DNA of 64,000 nt from Erythrobacter sp. EC-HK427 (GCF_902498745.1 NZ_LR701479.1:2380881-2444880), one strand, 5' to 3'; shown: positions 27,083-36,774, counted from the stretch's first letter. The notes: generated by a model from the sequence alone, not told the origin. Translations and numbers: made by a program.

Positions 27083-28234
27083 ATGGCGCGCGCGCTTTAC
27101 ATCCATTGGCCTTTCTGCCTCGCCAAATGCCCTTATTGCGACTTCAACTCGCACGTGCGGGACAGCGTGGATGCGGCACTGTGGAAGGAGAGCCTGCTTG
27201 CCGATTTGCGGCACGAGGCGACGCTCGCGGGTGGCGAGCCGCTGGAGTCGATCTTTTTTGGCGGCGGCACCCCGTCGCTGATGCCCCCTGCTCTGGTCGC
27301 GGCGCTGCTGGCGGAGGCGGAAAAGCTGTTGGGCTTTGCACCGGGGATCGAGATCACGCTGGAAGCCAATCCGTCCTCGGTCGAAGCGTCCAAATTCGCC
27401 GATCTGGCGGCAGCGGGGGTCAATCGGGTGTCGCTCGGCCTGCAATCGCTGGACGATGCGGCACTGCGCTTTCTGGGTCGGTTGCACAGCGCGCGCGAGG
27501 GGCTGCAAGCGCTTGATACCGCGCAGAAGGCCTTTGCGCGGGTCAGCTTCGACCTGATCTATGCCCTGCCCTCGCAGTCGCCCGAAGCGTGGCGTGCGCA
27601 GCTTGGCCGTGCTCTCGGGCTGGGCACCGGACACCTCTCGCTTTACCAGCTCACGATCGAGCCCGGAACGCGGTTCGAAACGATGGTGCGGCGCGAGGAT
27701 TTTGTGCCGCTCGACGATGATGCAGCCGCCGATCTCTTCACCCTTACCCGCGACATGACCGCAGCGGGGGGTCTGCCGGCTTACGAGATCAGCAACCATG
27801 CCCGCCCCGGCGAGGAAAGTCGTCATAACCTCGCATATTGGCGGTATCAGGACTATGCCGGCATCGGCCCCGGCGCGCATGGGCGGCGCGGCGGTTTCGC
27901 TACCACGCGGCACAAGAAGCCCGAAAACTGGCTGGCAGCGGTGGAACGCAATGGCAGCGGTTTGCAGGAGGAGCGCCAGCTCGGCAAAGCGGAGCAGGCG
28001 TCCGAAGCCTTGCTGATGGGACTGCGGCTCGCCGAAGGGGTCGATCTGGCCTTGCTGTCCGCGCGCTTCGGCATGGCGGAGACGGCACTGGTGGATTTGC
28101 GGGAAGTCGAGCGGCACGCGGAACTGGGCTTTGTGCGGCAAGAGGGAACGCGGCTGATTATTACTGAAAAGGGAATGCCTTTGCTGGATGCATTGCTGGC
28201 AAAACTGGTGGCTGACGAGTTGGTGCAGGCATGA
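27083..28234 (+). CDS. hemW: Radical SAM heme chaperone HemW
   Basis: HemW transfers heme to apo-cytochromes. The radical SAM motif CLAKCPYC (CxxxCxxC, near residues 12-19) lacks the fourth Cys of true HemN (CxxxCxxCxC), which separates it from coproporphyrinogen dehydrogenase. FFGGGTPSLMPP, EANPSSVEASKF and NRVSLGLQSLDD follow as in the family, and the C-terminal HemW domain is complete; 383 residues is the usual length. The gene ends just before a large inverted repeat. Confidence 0.92.
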   Translation: MARALYIHWPFCLAKCPYCDFNSHVRDSVDAALWKESLLADLRHEATLAGGEPLESIFFGGGTPSLMPPALVAALLAEAEKLLGFAPGIEITLEANPSSVEASKFADLAAAGVNRVSLGLQSLDDAALRFLGRLHSAREGLQALDTAQKAFARVSFDLIYALPSQSPEAWRAQLGRALGLGTGHLSLYQLTIEPGTRFETMVRREDFVPLDDDAAADLFTLTRDMTAAGGLPAYEISNHARPGEESRHNLAYWRYQDYAGIGPGAHGRRGGFATTRHKKPENWLAAVERNGSGLQEERQLGKAEQASEALLMGLRLAEGVDLALLSARFGMAETALVDLREVERHAELGFVRQEGTRLIITEKGMPLLDALLAKLVADELVQA

Positions 28235-28252
28235 CACGCGCGTACTCTAGCC

Positions 28253-28318
28253 CCGCTCGTCCTGAGCCTGTCGAAGGACGTTCGCGCCAACGTCCTTCGA
28301 CAGGCTCAGGACGAGCGG
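28253..28318. repeat. Large inverted repeat (REP-like) between hemW and xerC
   Basis: A 30-bp perfect stem around a six-base loop is formed by the motif GTCCTGAGCCTGTCGAAGGAC and its complement. The arm is 20/21 identical to the palindrome in the pdhC linker. Repeats of this kind are abundant and dispersed in many alphaproteobacteria; this one may also end hemW transcription. Confidence 0.9.
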
Positions 28319-28328
28319 AGGTGGCGCT

Positions 28329-29222
28329 ATGAGTGCTTCAATTCTTTCCCAATGGCGCGAGCATCTGCAAACCGCGCGCCGTCGCTCGCCGCATACGGTG
28401 CGCGCCTATGTCGCTACCGCGCAGCGGCTGACCGAACGCCTCGCGCTTGACGATTGGCAGGGTGTGGCCGCGCTCTCCACCCGCGATTTGCGCGGGCAAT
28501 TGGCCGCGCGCCGTGCCGATGGACTCGGCAATGCCTCCGCCGCGCGAGAATTGTCCGCGCTCAAAGCTTTTGTCACCTATGCCCGCGAGCAAGTGGGGGC
28601 CGATCCCGGCACCGCGCCGCGCCTGCGCGGGCCGCGCATCAAGAAGGGCATCCCCCGGCCCGTCACCCCCGATGAAGCGACCAATCTGGTTGAAGCGGTG
28701 GCCGAAAGCGGCGGCGAGGACTGGATCGGGCTGCGCGATGCCGCGGTGATGCTGCTGATGTATGGTGCGGGAATGCGGATTGCCGAGGCGCTCTCGCTGA
28801 AGGCGAGCGACCTGCCGCTTGGCCAAACACTCGTGGTTACCGGCAAGGGCCGCAAGCAGCGCGTGGTGCCCTTGCTGCCGATCGTGCGCGAGGCGGTGGC
28901 GCGTTATGCGGAAGCCTGCCCGCACCTGCTGACCGGCGATAGCGCGCTGTTTCGCGGCACCAAAGGCGGGCCGCTGAGCCAGGGCATGGTGCAAAAGGCG
29001 ATGGCGCGGGCGCGCAAGGCGCTCGGCCTCCCCGACACCGCGACGCCGCACGCTTTGCGGCACAGCTTTGCCACCCATCTGCTTGGCTCGGGCGCGGATT
29101 TGCGGAGTTTGCAGGAACTGCTTGGCCATGCGAGCCTTGGCTCGACGCAGATTTACACGCAGGTCGATGCGGCGAAAATGCTCGAAGCCTATCGCTCGGC
29201 GCATCCACGCGAGAAGGACTAA
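28329..29222 (+). CDS. xerC: Tyrosine recombinase XerC
   Basis: XerC resolves chromosome dimers at dif. The 297 residues include the SAM-like N-terminal domain (HTVRAYVATAQRLTERL) and the catalytic set: Arg in GAGMRIAEALSL, Lys in VTGKGRKQRVVPL, His-x-x-Arg in HALRHSF, His in LGHASLG and the nucleophile Tyr in IYTQVD. There is no sign of phage or integron context, so this is the housekeeping enzyme. The stop overlaps that of the convergent dedA gene. Confidence 0.93.
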   Translation: MSASILSQWREHLQTARRRSPHTVRAYVATAQRLTERLALDDWQGVAALSTRDLRGQLAARRADGLGNASAARELSALKAFVTYAREQVGADPGTAPRLRGPRIKKGIPRPVTPDEATNLVEAVAESGGEDWIGLRDAAVMLLMYGAGMRIAEALSLKASDLPLGQTLVVTGKGRKQRVVPLLPIVREAVARYAEACPHLLTGDSALFRGTKGGPLSQGMVQKAMARARKALGLPDTATPHALRHSFATHLLGSGADLRSLQELLGHASLGSTQIYTQVDAAKMLEAYRSAHPREKD

Positions 29223-29833
29223 TCCTTGTCCCGCTCGGCGCGCGGTACCCATGTAAACACGCGGTAGAGATAACCCGCCACCGCCGCCACGCAGAAGCCG
29301 ATGATAATCCAGCCGAGCACGTCCTGCGATTCCTTGAGATAGGTGCTCAGCCATACGCCGCCGATGATAAGCGCAGCGTTCCAGATCAGCGATCCGGCAA
29401 AGGTGAACGCCAGAAACTTCCATTTGGGCATGTGCACCAGGCCTGCGGGCAGCGAGATGATCGTGCGCAAGAACGGGCTGAAGCGCAGGAAAAAGATAAC
29501 CCAGTGGCCGTGCTTGGCGAAGAAGACTTGCGCGCGCGCGATGTCACTCCAGTCAACGGTTAGCCAGCGGCCCCAACGGTCGACCAGCGGTTCCAGCCGT
29601 TCGTATCCGTAGACATCGCCCAGCCAATACCAGAAGTAATTGCCGATTACCGTGCCGCTCGTGCCGACCAGCAGCAGCGGCCAGAAAGCCATCTCGCCCC
29701 GCTCCACCAGCACGCCGCCAATGCCCATGATGACTTCGCTGGGAACGGGTGGAACGACGTTCTCCAGCACCATCAGCAGGAAAATGCCGAAATATCCGGC
29801 GCGCGCGATCGCTTCGATAATCAGCTCATCCAT
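29219..29833 (-). CDS. DedA family membrane protein
   Basis: DedA (SNARE-associated) proteins are lipid-scramblase-type inner membrane proteins, often tied to undecaprenyl-phosphate recycling. The 204-residue protein shows the re-entrant motif ENVVPPVPSEVIMGIGG, the conserved basic FLRFSPFLRTIISLPAGL and four or five membrane segments. It is monocistronic, with an AT-richer upstream gap of 80 bases before gshB. Confidence 0.9.
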   Translation of the reverse strand: MDELIIEAIARAGYFGIFLLMVLENVVPPVPSEVIMGIGGVLVERGEMAFWPLLLVGTSGTVIGNYFWYWLGDVYGYERLEPLVDRWGRWLTVDWSDIARAQVFFAKHGHWVIFFLRFSPFLRTIISLPAGLVHMPKWKFLAFTFAGSLIWNAALIIGGVWLSTYLKESQDVLGWIIIGFCVAAVAGYLYRVFTWVPRAERDKD

Positions 29834-29913
29834 GGCGCGCGCATTGAAGCATAAGTATCTGGGAAAAGTCCAAAAATGGGAAACCTAAAGTATGGTTAAC
29901 GTTTGGTAAACGC

Positions 29914-30885
29914 CTACCCCTTTGCAGCAACCATCGCCGCGTGACGACGTTCCAGCGCATCCCAGATCAGGCCCGCCGTATCGGTGCCGTTGAACGCGTC
30001 TATTGCCACGATTCCAGTGGGCGATGTCACGTTGATCTCGGTCAACCATTCGCCGCCGATGACGTCGATCCCGACAAAAGTCAGCCCGCGCCGCTTCAAA
30101 TCCGGCCCCATCGCCGCGCAGATATCCTGCTCGCGGGGGGTGAGCGTGGTTGCTTCCGCGCTTCCGCCTTGGGCGAGGTTGGAACGGAACTCGCCCGTGC
30201 CCGGGCGCCGGTTGATTGCGCCCGCCACTACGCCGTCGATCAATACTATCCGCTTGTCGCCCTCGGCCACGCTGGGGAGGAAGGGCTGCACCATATGCGG
30301 TTCGGGCCAGGTCTGATTGAACACTTCGAACAGCGCGGACAGATTGGTGCCCTCGGCATCGATCTTGAAAATCGCCTTCCCGCCATTGCCATGCAGCGGC
30401 TTCACCACCACCGCGCCATGCTGCCGCTGGAATTCGCGCACATCATCGAGCACGCGGGTAATGAGCGTGGGCGGCATGAAATGCGCGTAGTCGAGCACAT
30501 ACATCTTTTCCGGCGCATTGATGACTTCGCGCGGATCGTTGCTGACGAGCGTTTTGCCTGCGAGCCGGTCGAGCAGCAGCGCGGCGCTGATATACCCGAG
30601 ATGGAATGGCGGGTCCTGCCGCATCAGCACCACGTCAATATCTTCAGCGAGGTTGATTTGTTGCAGATCGCCTGCGGTAAAGTGGCTGCCTTCGACGCGC
30701 TGGACATTGGTAACAGGCCGCGCCCAGGCGAAGACATTGCCGTCCTGCCAGCTTAACGTCGTGACGTCATAGTGCCACAGCGAATGCCCCCGCGCCTGCG
30801 CGGCGAGCATCAGGGCAAAGCTGGAATCGCCGGCAATCTTGATGCTTTCCAGCGGATCCATCTGGACGGCTACTCTCAGCGACAT
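29914..30885 (-). CDS. gshB: Glutathione synthetase
   Basis: GshB joins gamma-glutamylcysteine and glycine with ATP. This 323-residue ATP-grasp protein begins MSLRVAVQMDPLESIKIAGD, with the ATP-grasp loop VVKPLHGNGGKAIF near residue 155 and the metal-binding GEWLTEINVTSPTG near residue 280. The start at 30885 has GGAG 8 nt upstream; the ATG 18 nt earlier precedes the conserved N-terminus. It lies just downstream of yraN in a minus-strand unit rsmI-yraN-gshB. Confidence 0.95.
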   Translation of the reverse strand: MSLRVAVQMDPLESIKIAGDSSFALMLAAQARGHSLWHYDVTTLSWQDGNVFAWARPVTNVQRVEGSHFTAGDLQQINLAEDIDVVLMRQDPPFHLGYISAALLLDRLAGKTLVSNDPREVINAPEKMYVLDYAHFMPPTLITRVLDDVREFQRQHGAVVVKPLHGNGGKAIFKIDAEGTNLSALFEVFNQTWPEPHMVQPFLPSVAEGDKRIVLIDGVVAGAINRRPGTGEFRSNLAQGGSAEATTLTPREQDICAAMGPDLKRRGLTFVGIDVIGGEWLTEINVTSPTGIVAIDAFNGTDTAGLIWDALERRHAAMVAAKG

Positions 30886-30899
30886 TGGGCAAACTCCAT

Positions 30900-31250
30900 T
30901 CACGGCATCCAGGCATTGGTGATGTGGCGAGGCTCTGCGCCGGGTGCAAGGAGGATGACGTCCACCCGCAAATCCTCGCCATTCGCCGCATATTCATGCG
31001 CCACTGCCTCCGCCGCGGCGGCAACGCGGGCGAGACGGTGTTCGTCGATCGCCAGATCAAGATCGGCCGCTTTGCGCCGCCATTTGACTTCGACAAAGGC
31101 GATCAGGCCGTCTTGCCGCGCCACCAGATCGATTTCCCCAACCTTGGTTTTGCGGCGTTTGGCGAGGATGTGCCAGCCCTGTCCTTCCAGCCACGCCGCT
31201 GCCTCATCCTCGGCCTTGCGCCCCCTCGCCTCGGCCAGCTGCCGCTTCAT
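30900..31250 (-). CDS. yraN: YraN/UPF0102 nuclease-fold protein
   Basis: This 116-residue protein has the UPF0102 restriction-endonuclease-like fold: MKRQLAEARGRKAEDEAAAWL then the GEIDLVARQDGLIAFVEVKWR block with the D-x(n)-E-x-K catalytic triad. The cellular role of UPF0102 is unproven. The start at 31250 overlaps the stop of rsmI (ATGA). The rsmI-yraN adjacency is conserved across proteobacteria. Confidence 0.9.
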   Translation of the reverse strand: MKRQLAEARGRKAEDEAAAWLEGQGWHILAKRRKTKVGEIDLVARQDGLIAFVEVKWRRKAADLDLAIDEHRLARVAAAAEAVAHEYAANGEDLRVDVILLAPGAEPRHITNAWMP

Positions 31251-32104
31251 GCCCCTTTCAGCTCCATGGCGCGGGCGTAGAGCGCCTTGCGGTCCATTCC
31301 GGTGGCCTTCGCCACCTGTGCCACAGCTTTGGAGGCCTTTTCGGTCTTCAACAGGTCTTGCAGCATTGCGTCGGCGTGGGCGGGATCGGTCTCGCTCCCC
31401 TCGCCCGGCGGGCCGACGAGCAAGACGATTTCCCCTTTGGGAGGATTCGCGGTGTAGTGCGCCAGCAGCTCGGCAGAAGTGCCGCTGCGGCACTCCTCGT
31501 AAAACTTGGTCAATTCGCGCGCCACTGCGACCTCGCGTTCCGGCATCACGGCGGCAATCGCGGCAAGGCTTTTGCCAAGGCGCGGCGCGGTTTCGAAGAA
31601 GATCAGCGTGGTGCGAACAGGGGCGAGTTCCTCCAGCATATCCAGCCGCGCCTTCTCCTTATTGGGCAGGAACCCTGCGAACAGGAAACGGTCATTGGGC
31701 AGCCCTGACAGCGCCAGCGCGGTAAGCGGCGCATTGGCCCCGGGCAGCGCGGTTACCGGAATACCAGCCTCTTTGGCATCGATAACAAGGCGATAGCCGG
31801 GATCGGAGACCAGCGGCATTCCCGCATCGCTTACCAGCGCCACCGGCTTGCTCCGCATCGCTTCGATCAGCCGTTCGCGATCCTTCGGTGCCGAATGGTC
31901 ATCATACCGCCATAGCGGTTTGGCAATGCCGAGATGCTTCAGCAGCTTGCCGGTTACTCTTGTATCTTCGCAAGCGATTGTCTCCACCTGCGCCAGCGTC
32001 GCAGCCGCGCGGATGGTGATATCGCCGAGATTGCCAATCGGGGTGGCAACGATATAGAGGCCGGGAGCAAGGGGAGCGCCGTCTTGGGTCACGCGCACCC
32101 CCAT
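31247..32104 (-). CDS. rsmI: 16S rRNA (cytidine-1402-2'-O) methyltransferase RsmI
   Basis: RsmI adds a 2'-O-methyl group to C1402 of 16S rRNA. The tetrapyrrole-methylase-type fold is plain from GLYIVATPIGNLGDITIRA and VSDAGMPLVSDPGYRLV. The 285-residue form starts at MGVRVTQDG (32104); the open frame continues 200 bases into the divergent LpoA-like gene without conservation. It overlaps yraN by four bases and is divergent from the lipoprotein gene with only 27 bases between the start codons. Confidence 0.95.
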   Translation of the reverse strand: MGVRVTQDGAPLAPGLYIVATPIGNLGDITIRAAATLAQVETIACEDTRVTGKLLKHLGIAKPLWRYDDHSAPKDRERLIEAMRSKPVALVSDAGMPLVSDPGYRLVIDAKEAGIPVTALPGANAPLTALALSGLPNDRFLFAGFLPNKEKARLDMLEELAPVRTTLIFFETAPRLGKSLAAIAAVMPEREVAVARELTKFYEECRSGTSAELLAHYTANPPKGEIVLLVGPPGEGSETDPAHADAMLQDLLKTEKASKAVAQVAKATGMDRKALYARAMELKGA

Positions 32105-32131
32105 GAACGAATTTATGCGAGGACGGCAAGC

Positions 32132-33301
32132 ATGATCGGGTATTTGAAGCGCGCGGCGCTGGTGGGAATGGCAACTCTGATGCTCGGCGCTTGCGCCGTG
32201 GTGCCGGATACGACTGGTGGTTTGGCAGGGACTGGCCCGGTGGCCGATGCGCCAACTACCGATGTTGCGCCGAGCGCCGATGTTCTGCCGACTGACACCG
32301 ATCGCCACCGGATTGCCTTGCTGGTTCCGCTATCGGGCGCGAACGCCAATGTCGGCCAGTCGATTGCCAACGCCACCACCATGGCGCTGCTCGATACAGG
32401 TGCGGACAATCTGCGCATCACCACCTATGACACCGCAGGCGGCGCCTCGGAAGCGGCGCGGCGCGCGGTGGCAGATGGCAACCAGCTGATCCTTGGCCCT
32501 TTGCAGCGTTCCGAGGTAGGCGATGTGCTGGCGCAGGCGCGTCCGGCTGATGTGCCGCTGATTACCTTTTCCAACGACACGTCCGTTGCGCGTAACGATG
32601 TGTTCGTGATGGGACAAATCCCCGAGCAGGCGGTGGCCCGTGCGGTCAATTTCGCAATCGACCAAGGCGCGCGCAATTTCGCCGCACTTGCTCCGCGGGG
32701 CGATTATGGTGACCGCTCGCTCAATGCGCTTGACCAAGCGCTAGCCGCGCGCGGAGCGCGTCTGGTCACGGTGGAGCGATATGACCGCACCAACACCTCC
32801 ATCCTCAGCGCGGCAGACCGGCTGCGAGCGGCAGGCGGTTTTGACACCGTGCTGATTGCAGACAATGCGCAATTGGCGATGACCGCCGCGCCGCGTCTGA
32901 AGGCGGCAGGCGACGCCCTGCCCTCCATCATCGGCACCGAATTGTGGAGCCGCGAGGACTCGCTCGCCCAAGTGCCGGAACTGCGCGGTGCATGGTTCGC
33001 CACCGTTTCGGATGATCGTTACCTTCAGTTTGCCGACAGCTACAATGCGCGGTTTGGCTCGGAGCCGTTCCGCGTCGCTTCGCTGGGCTACGACGCTGTG
33101 CTGCTGACCTTGCGGATCACGCGCGACTGGGTTCCCGGCCGCGACTTGCCCGAGGGTTTGCTGACCGCTGATGGCGGGTTCCTCGGTCTTGACGGTGCCT
33201 TCCGCTTCCGCACCAATGGTGTGGGAGAGCGGGCGTTCGAAGTGCGTCAGATCGGCAATGGCGCCTTCACGATTGTCGATCCGGCGCCCACGGGTTTCTG
33301 A
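32132..33301 (+). CDS. LpoA-like penicillin-binding-protein activator (lipoprotein)
   Basis: This 389-residue periplasmic protein has a lipoprotein signal (MIGYLKRAALVG, lipobox LGAC) and a periplasmic-binding-protein type I fold (IALLVPLSGANANVGQSIAN, LILGPLQRSEVGDVLA). LpoA in enterobacteria activates PBP1A and sits divergent from rsmI, the same arrangement as here, so the assignment is supported by context; the N-terminal TPR domain of E. coli LpoA is absent. It could instead be a related ABC-type binding lipoprotein. RBS GAGGA precedes the ATG at 32132. Confidence 0.82.
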   Translation: MIGYLKRAALVGMATLMLGACAVVPDTTGGLAGTGPVADAPTTDVAPSADVLPTDTDRHRIALLVPLSGANANVGQSIANATTMALLDTGADNLRITTYDTAGGASEAARRAVADGNQLILGPLQRSEVGDVLAQARPADVPLITFSNDTSVARNDVFVMGQIPEQAVARAVNFAIDQGARNFAALAPRGDYGDRSLNALDQALAARGARLVTVERYDRTNTSILSAADRLRAAGGFDTVLIADNAQLAMTAAPRLKAAGDALPSIIGTELWSREDSLAQVPELRGAWFATVSDDRYLQFADSYNARFGSEPFRVASLGYDAVLLTLRITRDWVPGRDLPEGLLTADGGFLGLDGAFRFRTNGVGERAFEVRQIGNGAFTIVDPAPTGF

Positions 33302-33375
33302 GGCAGGTTTCCGGGGGCGGATAACCCCGCGAACTCGCTTGTCGGCGGAGTCCTGCTCCGCCTATATCCTCGCGT

Positions 33376-35367
33376 ATGAGTGATGACCTTTTTGACGGCC
33401 CCGCCAGCTCTGGCGGCGACTATGATTCCTCCTCCATCGAGGTGCTGGAAGGGCTGGAGCCCGTCCGCCGTCGGCCAGGTATGTATATCGGTGGCACCGA
33501 TGATCGCGCGCTGCACCACCTTGCTGCCGAGGTTCTCGACAACGCGATGGACGAGGCGGTGGCCGGCCATGCCAACCGCATCGAAATGGTGCTGGAGGAA
33601 GGCAACCGCCTGACCATCACCGATAACGGCCGCGGCATACCGGTGGACGAGCATCCGAAATTTCCCGGCAAATCCTCGCTCGAAGTTATCCTCACGACGC
33701 TGCATTCGGGCGGCAAGTTTTCGGGCAAAGCCTATGCCACCAGCGGCGGCCTGCATGGCGTCGGGGTGAGCGTGGTCAACGCATTGTCCAGCCTGACGCG
33801 GGTGGAGGTCGCACGCGCCAAGCAGGTCTATGCGCAGGAATTCTCGCGCGGCCTGCCGCAGGGCAAAATCGGCAAAATCGGTGACACACCCAATCGCCGG
33901 GGGACGAGCGTGACGTTTGTCCCCGACACGGAGATTTTTGGCGATCGCCAGTTCAATCCCAAGCGGTTGTTCAAGCTTGCGCGCTCCAAAGCCTATCTGT
34001 TTGCCGGGGTGGAGATCCGCTGGAAATGCGCGCCCTCGCTAGTCTCTGACGATGTGCCCGCCGAGGCGACGTTCCAGTTTCCCGGCGGCCTTGCCGATCA
34101 TCTGAAAGAGCAGGTCGGCAACCGTGAATGCGTCACCGCCGATTTCTTTGCAGGCAATCAGGACTTTCCGGAGAATGATGACGGCCAGCAGATGGGCCGG
34201 GTCGAATGGGCGGTCGCCTGGCCGCTATGGTCGGACGGTTCGACAAGCTGGTATTGCAACACCGTGCCCACGCCCGATGGCGGTACGCATGAAGCAGGGC
34301 TACGCGCTGCGCTGACCAAGGGGCTGCGCGCTTTTGGCGAGCTGACCGGCGTGAAAAAGGCCAAAGACCTCACCGCTGATGACGTAATGACCGGGGCGGA
34401 AATCATGCTCAGCGTCTTCATCCGCGACCCGCAATTCCAGAGCCAGACCAAGGATCGCCTCACCTCGCCCGAAGCCGCGCGCTTGGTGGAAAACGGCGTA
34501 CGCGACCGCTTCGACCAGTTTCTCACCGACAATATGGAGCGCGGCAAGGCGCTGCTCGGCGCGGTGATGGAACGGATGGAGGAACGCCTCAAACGCAAGG
34601 CCGAACGCGAAATCAAGCGCAAGACCGCCACCAACGCCAAGAAGCTGCGGCTGCCCGGCAAGCTGACCGATTGCAGCGGCGACGGCGAAGGCGAGACCGA
34701 ATTGTTCATCGTCGAAGGCGATTCGGCAGGCGGCTCCGCCAAGCAGGCGCGCAATCGCAAGACGCAGGCAATCCTGCCGATTCGCGGCAAAATCCTCAAC
34801 GTGGCCAGCGCCACTGCCGACAAGATCCGCGCCAATTCCGAAATCGCCGATCTCGCGCTCGCGCTAGGCTGCGGGATGCGCAAGGACTGTGACGCAGAAA
34901 ATCTGCGCTATGACCGCGTCGTCATTATGACCGATGCCGATGTCGACGGCGCGCATATCGCCACGCTGCTGATGACATTCTTCTTCCAGGAAATGCCCGA
35001 TCTGGTGCGCGGCGGGCACCTCTATCTCGCGCAGCCGCCGCTGTATCGTCTGACGGCGGGCAAGGAGAGTCTCTACGCCCGCGATGACGAACATCGCGCC
35101 GAAATCGAGCGCACTGTGTTCAAGGGCAAGAAGGTCGAAGTCAGCCGCTTCAAGGGGCTTGGCGAAATGAACCCCGGGCAGCTGCGCGAAACGACGATGG
35201 ACCCCGCCTCCCGCAGCTTGATCCGCATCACCCTGCCCGAACAGCACGAACAGCGGTTCGCGGTGAAGGAACTCGTTGACCAGCTGATGGGCCGCAATCC
35301 GGAACACCGCTTCAACTTCATCCAGAACCGCGCGGGCGAGATCGATCGGGAAATGATCGACGCGTAG
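33376..35367 (+). CDS. parE: DNA topoisomerase IV subunit B
   Basis: ParE is the ATPase subunit of topoisomerase IV that decatenates chromosomes. The 663 residues contain the GHKL ATP site (NAMDEAV, DNGRGIP, GGLHGVGVSVVNALS), the transducer domain, and the TOPRIM motifs EGDSAGGSAKQARNR and MTDADVDGAHIATLL. Length and the IEVLEGLEPVRRRPGMYIG start match alphaproteobacterial ParE; GyrB would be longer. parC is not in the window. Confidence 0.96.
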   Translation: MSDDLFDGPASSGGDYDSSSIEVLEGLEPVRRRPGMYIGGTDDRALHHLAAEVLDNAMDEAVAGHANRIEMVLEEGNRLTITDNGRGIPVDEHPKFPGKSSLEVILTTLHSGGKFSGKAYATSGGLHGVGVSVVNALSSLTRVEVARAKQVYAQEFSRGLPQGKIGKIGDTPNRRGTSVTFVPDTEIFGDRQFNPKRLFKLARSKAYLFAGVEIRWKCAPSLVSDDVPAEATFQFPGGLADHLKEQVGNRECVTADFFAGNQDFPENDDGQQMGRVEWAVAWPLWSDGSTSWYCNTVPTPDGGTHEAGLRAALTKGLRAFGELTGVKKAKDLTADDVMTGAEIMLSVFIRDPQFQSQTKDRLTSPEAARLVENGVRDRFDQFLTDNMERGKALLGAVMERMEERLKRKAEREIKRKTATNAKKLRLPGKLTDCSGDGEGETELFIVEGDSAGGSAKQARNRKTQAILPIRGKILNVASATADKIRANSEIADLALALGCGMRKDCDAENLRYDRVVIMTDADVDGAHIATLLMTFFFQEMPDLVRGGHLYLAQPPLYRLTAGKESLYARDDEHRAEIERTVFKGKKVEVSRFKGLGEMNPGQLRETTMDPASRSLIRITLPEQHEQRFAVKELVDQLMGRNPEHRFNFIQNRAGEIDREMIDA

Positions 35368-35478
35368 GGTGCCACGCAACACCCTGCGTCTGGCGAAGCG
35401 CGCGCTTCGTCGGGCGGCGCGTTGACCTTTGTGTTCCCCTCGCCCAAGCTGTGGGTTAGAAACTTCGGGGTCTCTGCC

Positions 35479-36774
35479 ATGAAATCGCTTCTCGCCGCTT
35501 TTGCAGCAATAACGCTGGTGCCCTCACTCATGCCGTCACCTGCTTTCGCGCAGGAGGCCGAGGCGGGCGCGATAGTCTCTGCGCCGCTCGAAACGCGAGC
35601 GGGCGACGTGGTGCGGGTGCTTGGTGGTGAAATGCCCTATGCCGCGGTGTTCAGCGAAGGGTTCCGCGCACAGGTTCCCGAAGCGCAATTCCAGACCATT
35701 ACCACGCAGTTGGAAGCCCAGTTCGGCGCGCTGATCGGGCTGGAAGATGTCGCGGCCGCATCGTCGACCGGAGGCGTCATCCGCATCCGCTTTGAACGTG
35801 GAATGGCGACTGCCACGCTTAATATCGAAGGCGGGTCGCCGCATCTGGTGAACGGCTTGCTGCTGACCGGCGTGGAACCGCTGAATGACAGCATCGAGGC
35901 GCTGGTCGCAGATGTGGCGGCGCTTCCCGGGCAGAGCAATCTGCTGGTCATGCAATTGGGTGCCGATACGCCCATCGCCGCGCATAATGCGGCAACCCCG
36001 CTCGCGCTGGGCTCCGCCTTCAAGCTCTACGTGCTGTCCGCGCTGGCGCAGGCGGTGGACGCGGGCGAACTGGAGTGGGACGATACGATCGCGCTAAACA
36101 CCCGCAGCTATCCCAGCGGGATGATGCAGGACTGGCCCGAAGGCGCACCAGTGACACTGCACACGCTGGCGACGCTTATGATTTCGATCAGCGACAACAC
36201 CGCGACCGACCAACTGATCGCGGTGCTGGGGCGTGAGGCGGTGGAGGCAGAAGTGGCGGCGAGCGGTCATGCCGATCCTGCGCAGATGCGCCCGATGCTG
36301 ACCACACGCGAGCTGTTTCTGCTAAAGTCGGAGCCCGGCTTTGACGGCGCGGCCTATCTCGCCCTTTCCGAGGAACAGCGGCGGGGGCGCCTTGCCGCTC
36401 TGGCTGGCGCCGAACGCGAAGATGCCGAGATTCTGGGCGCTTTCAGCAGCGGGCCGAACAATATCGAGGTCGAATGGTTCGCCTCGCCCATGGATTTGGC
36501 CGCGCTGTTCACGCGGATGACCGCGCTAGAGGATGATAACGCCTTCGGCGTGATGGGAGTGAACCCAGCGGTCGGCGAGACCATCGCCGAGCGGTGGGAC
36601 TATGTTGGCTACAAGGGCGGGTCGGAGCCGGGCGTGCTCAATCTGACCTGGCTGCTGCGCAATGCGGCGGGCGAGTGGTTTATCGTATCGCTGGGCTGGA
36701 ACAATCCGGACGCCGAAGTCGATCTGTCGACGCTCAACCTGCTGGGAATGCGGGCCATCGCGCTGGCAGACTAG
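35479..36774 (+). CDS. Class A beta-lactamase-fold serine hydrolase
   Basis: This 431-residue exported protein has a signal peptide (MKSLLAAFAAITLVPSL), an N-terminal DUF3887-like domain (residues ~30-120) and a serine beta-lactamase fold domain. The active-site elements are S-x-x-K (LGSAFKLY), S-D-N (ISISDNTATD) and K-G-G in GYKGGSEPG. Family members range from resistance enzymes to D,D-peptidases and housekeeping hydrolases; the divergence and the N-terminal domain argue against a clinical-type resistance gene. It ends 76 bases before the kinase gene. Confidence 0.82.
   Translation: MKSLLAAFAAITLVPSLMPSPAFAQEAEAGAIVSAPLETRAGDVVRVLGGEMPYAAVFSEGFRAQVPEAQFQTITTQLEAQFGALIGLEDVAAASSTGGVIRIRFERGMATATLNIEGGSPHLVNGLLLTGVEPLNDSIEALVADVAALPGQSNLLVMQLGADTPIAAHNAATPLALGSAFKLYVLSALAQAVDAGELEWDDTIALNTRSYPSGMMQDWPEGAPVTLHTLATLMISISDNTATDQLIAVLGREAVEAEVAASGHADPAQMRPMLTTRELFLLKSEPGFDGAAYLALSEEQRRGRLAALAGAEREDAEILGAFSSGPNNIEVEWFASPMDLAALFTRMTALEDDNAFGVMGVNPAVGETIAERWDYVGYKGGSEPGVLNLTWLLRNAAGEWFIVSLGWNNPDAEVDLSTLNLLGMRAIALAD

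Noticed and set aside
28329-29222. Integrase of a mobile element
   Set aside because: All features match housekeeping XerC, and there are no attachment sites or phage genes nearby.
35479-36774. Antibiotic-resistance beta-lactamase
   Set aside because: It has S-x-x-K, SDN and KGG but an extra N-terminal domain and a normal chromosomal context; it is better called a serine hydrolase of unknown substrate.
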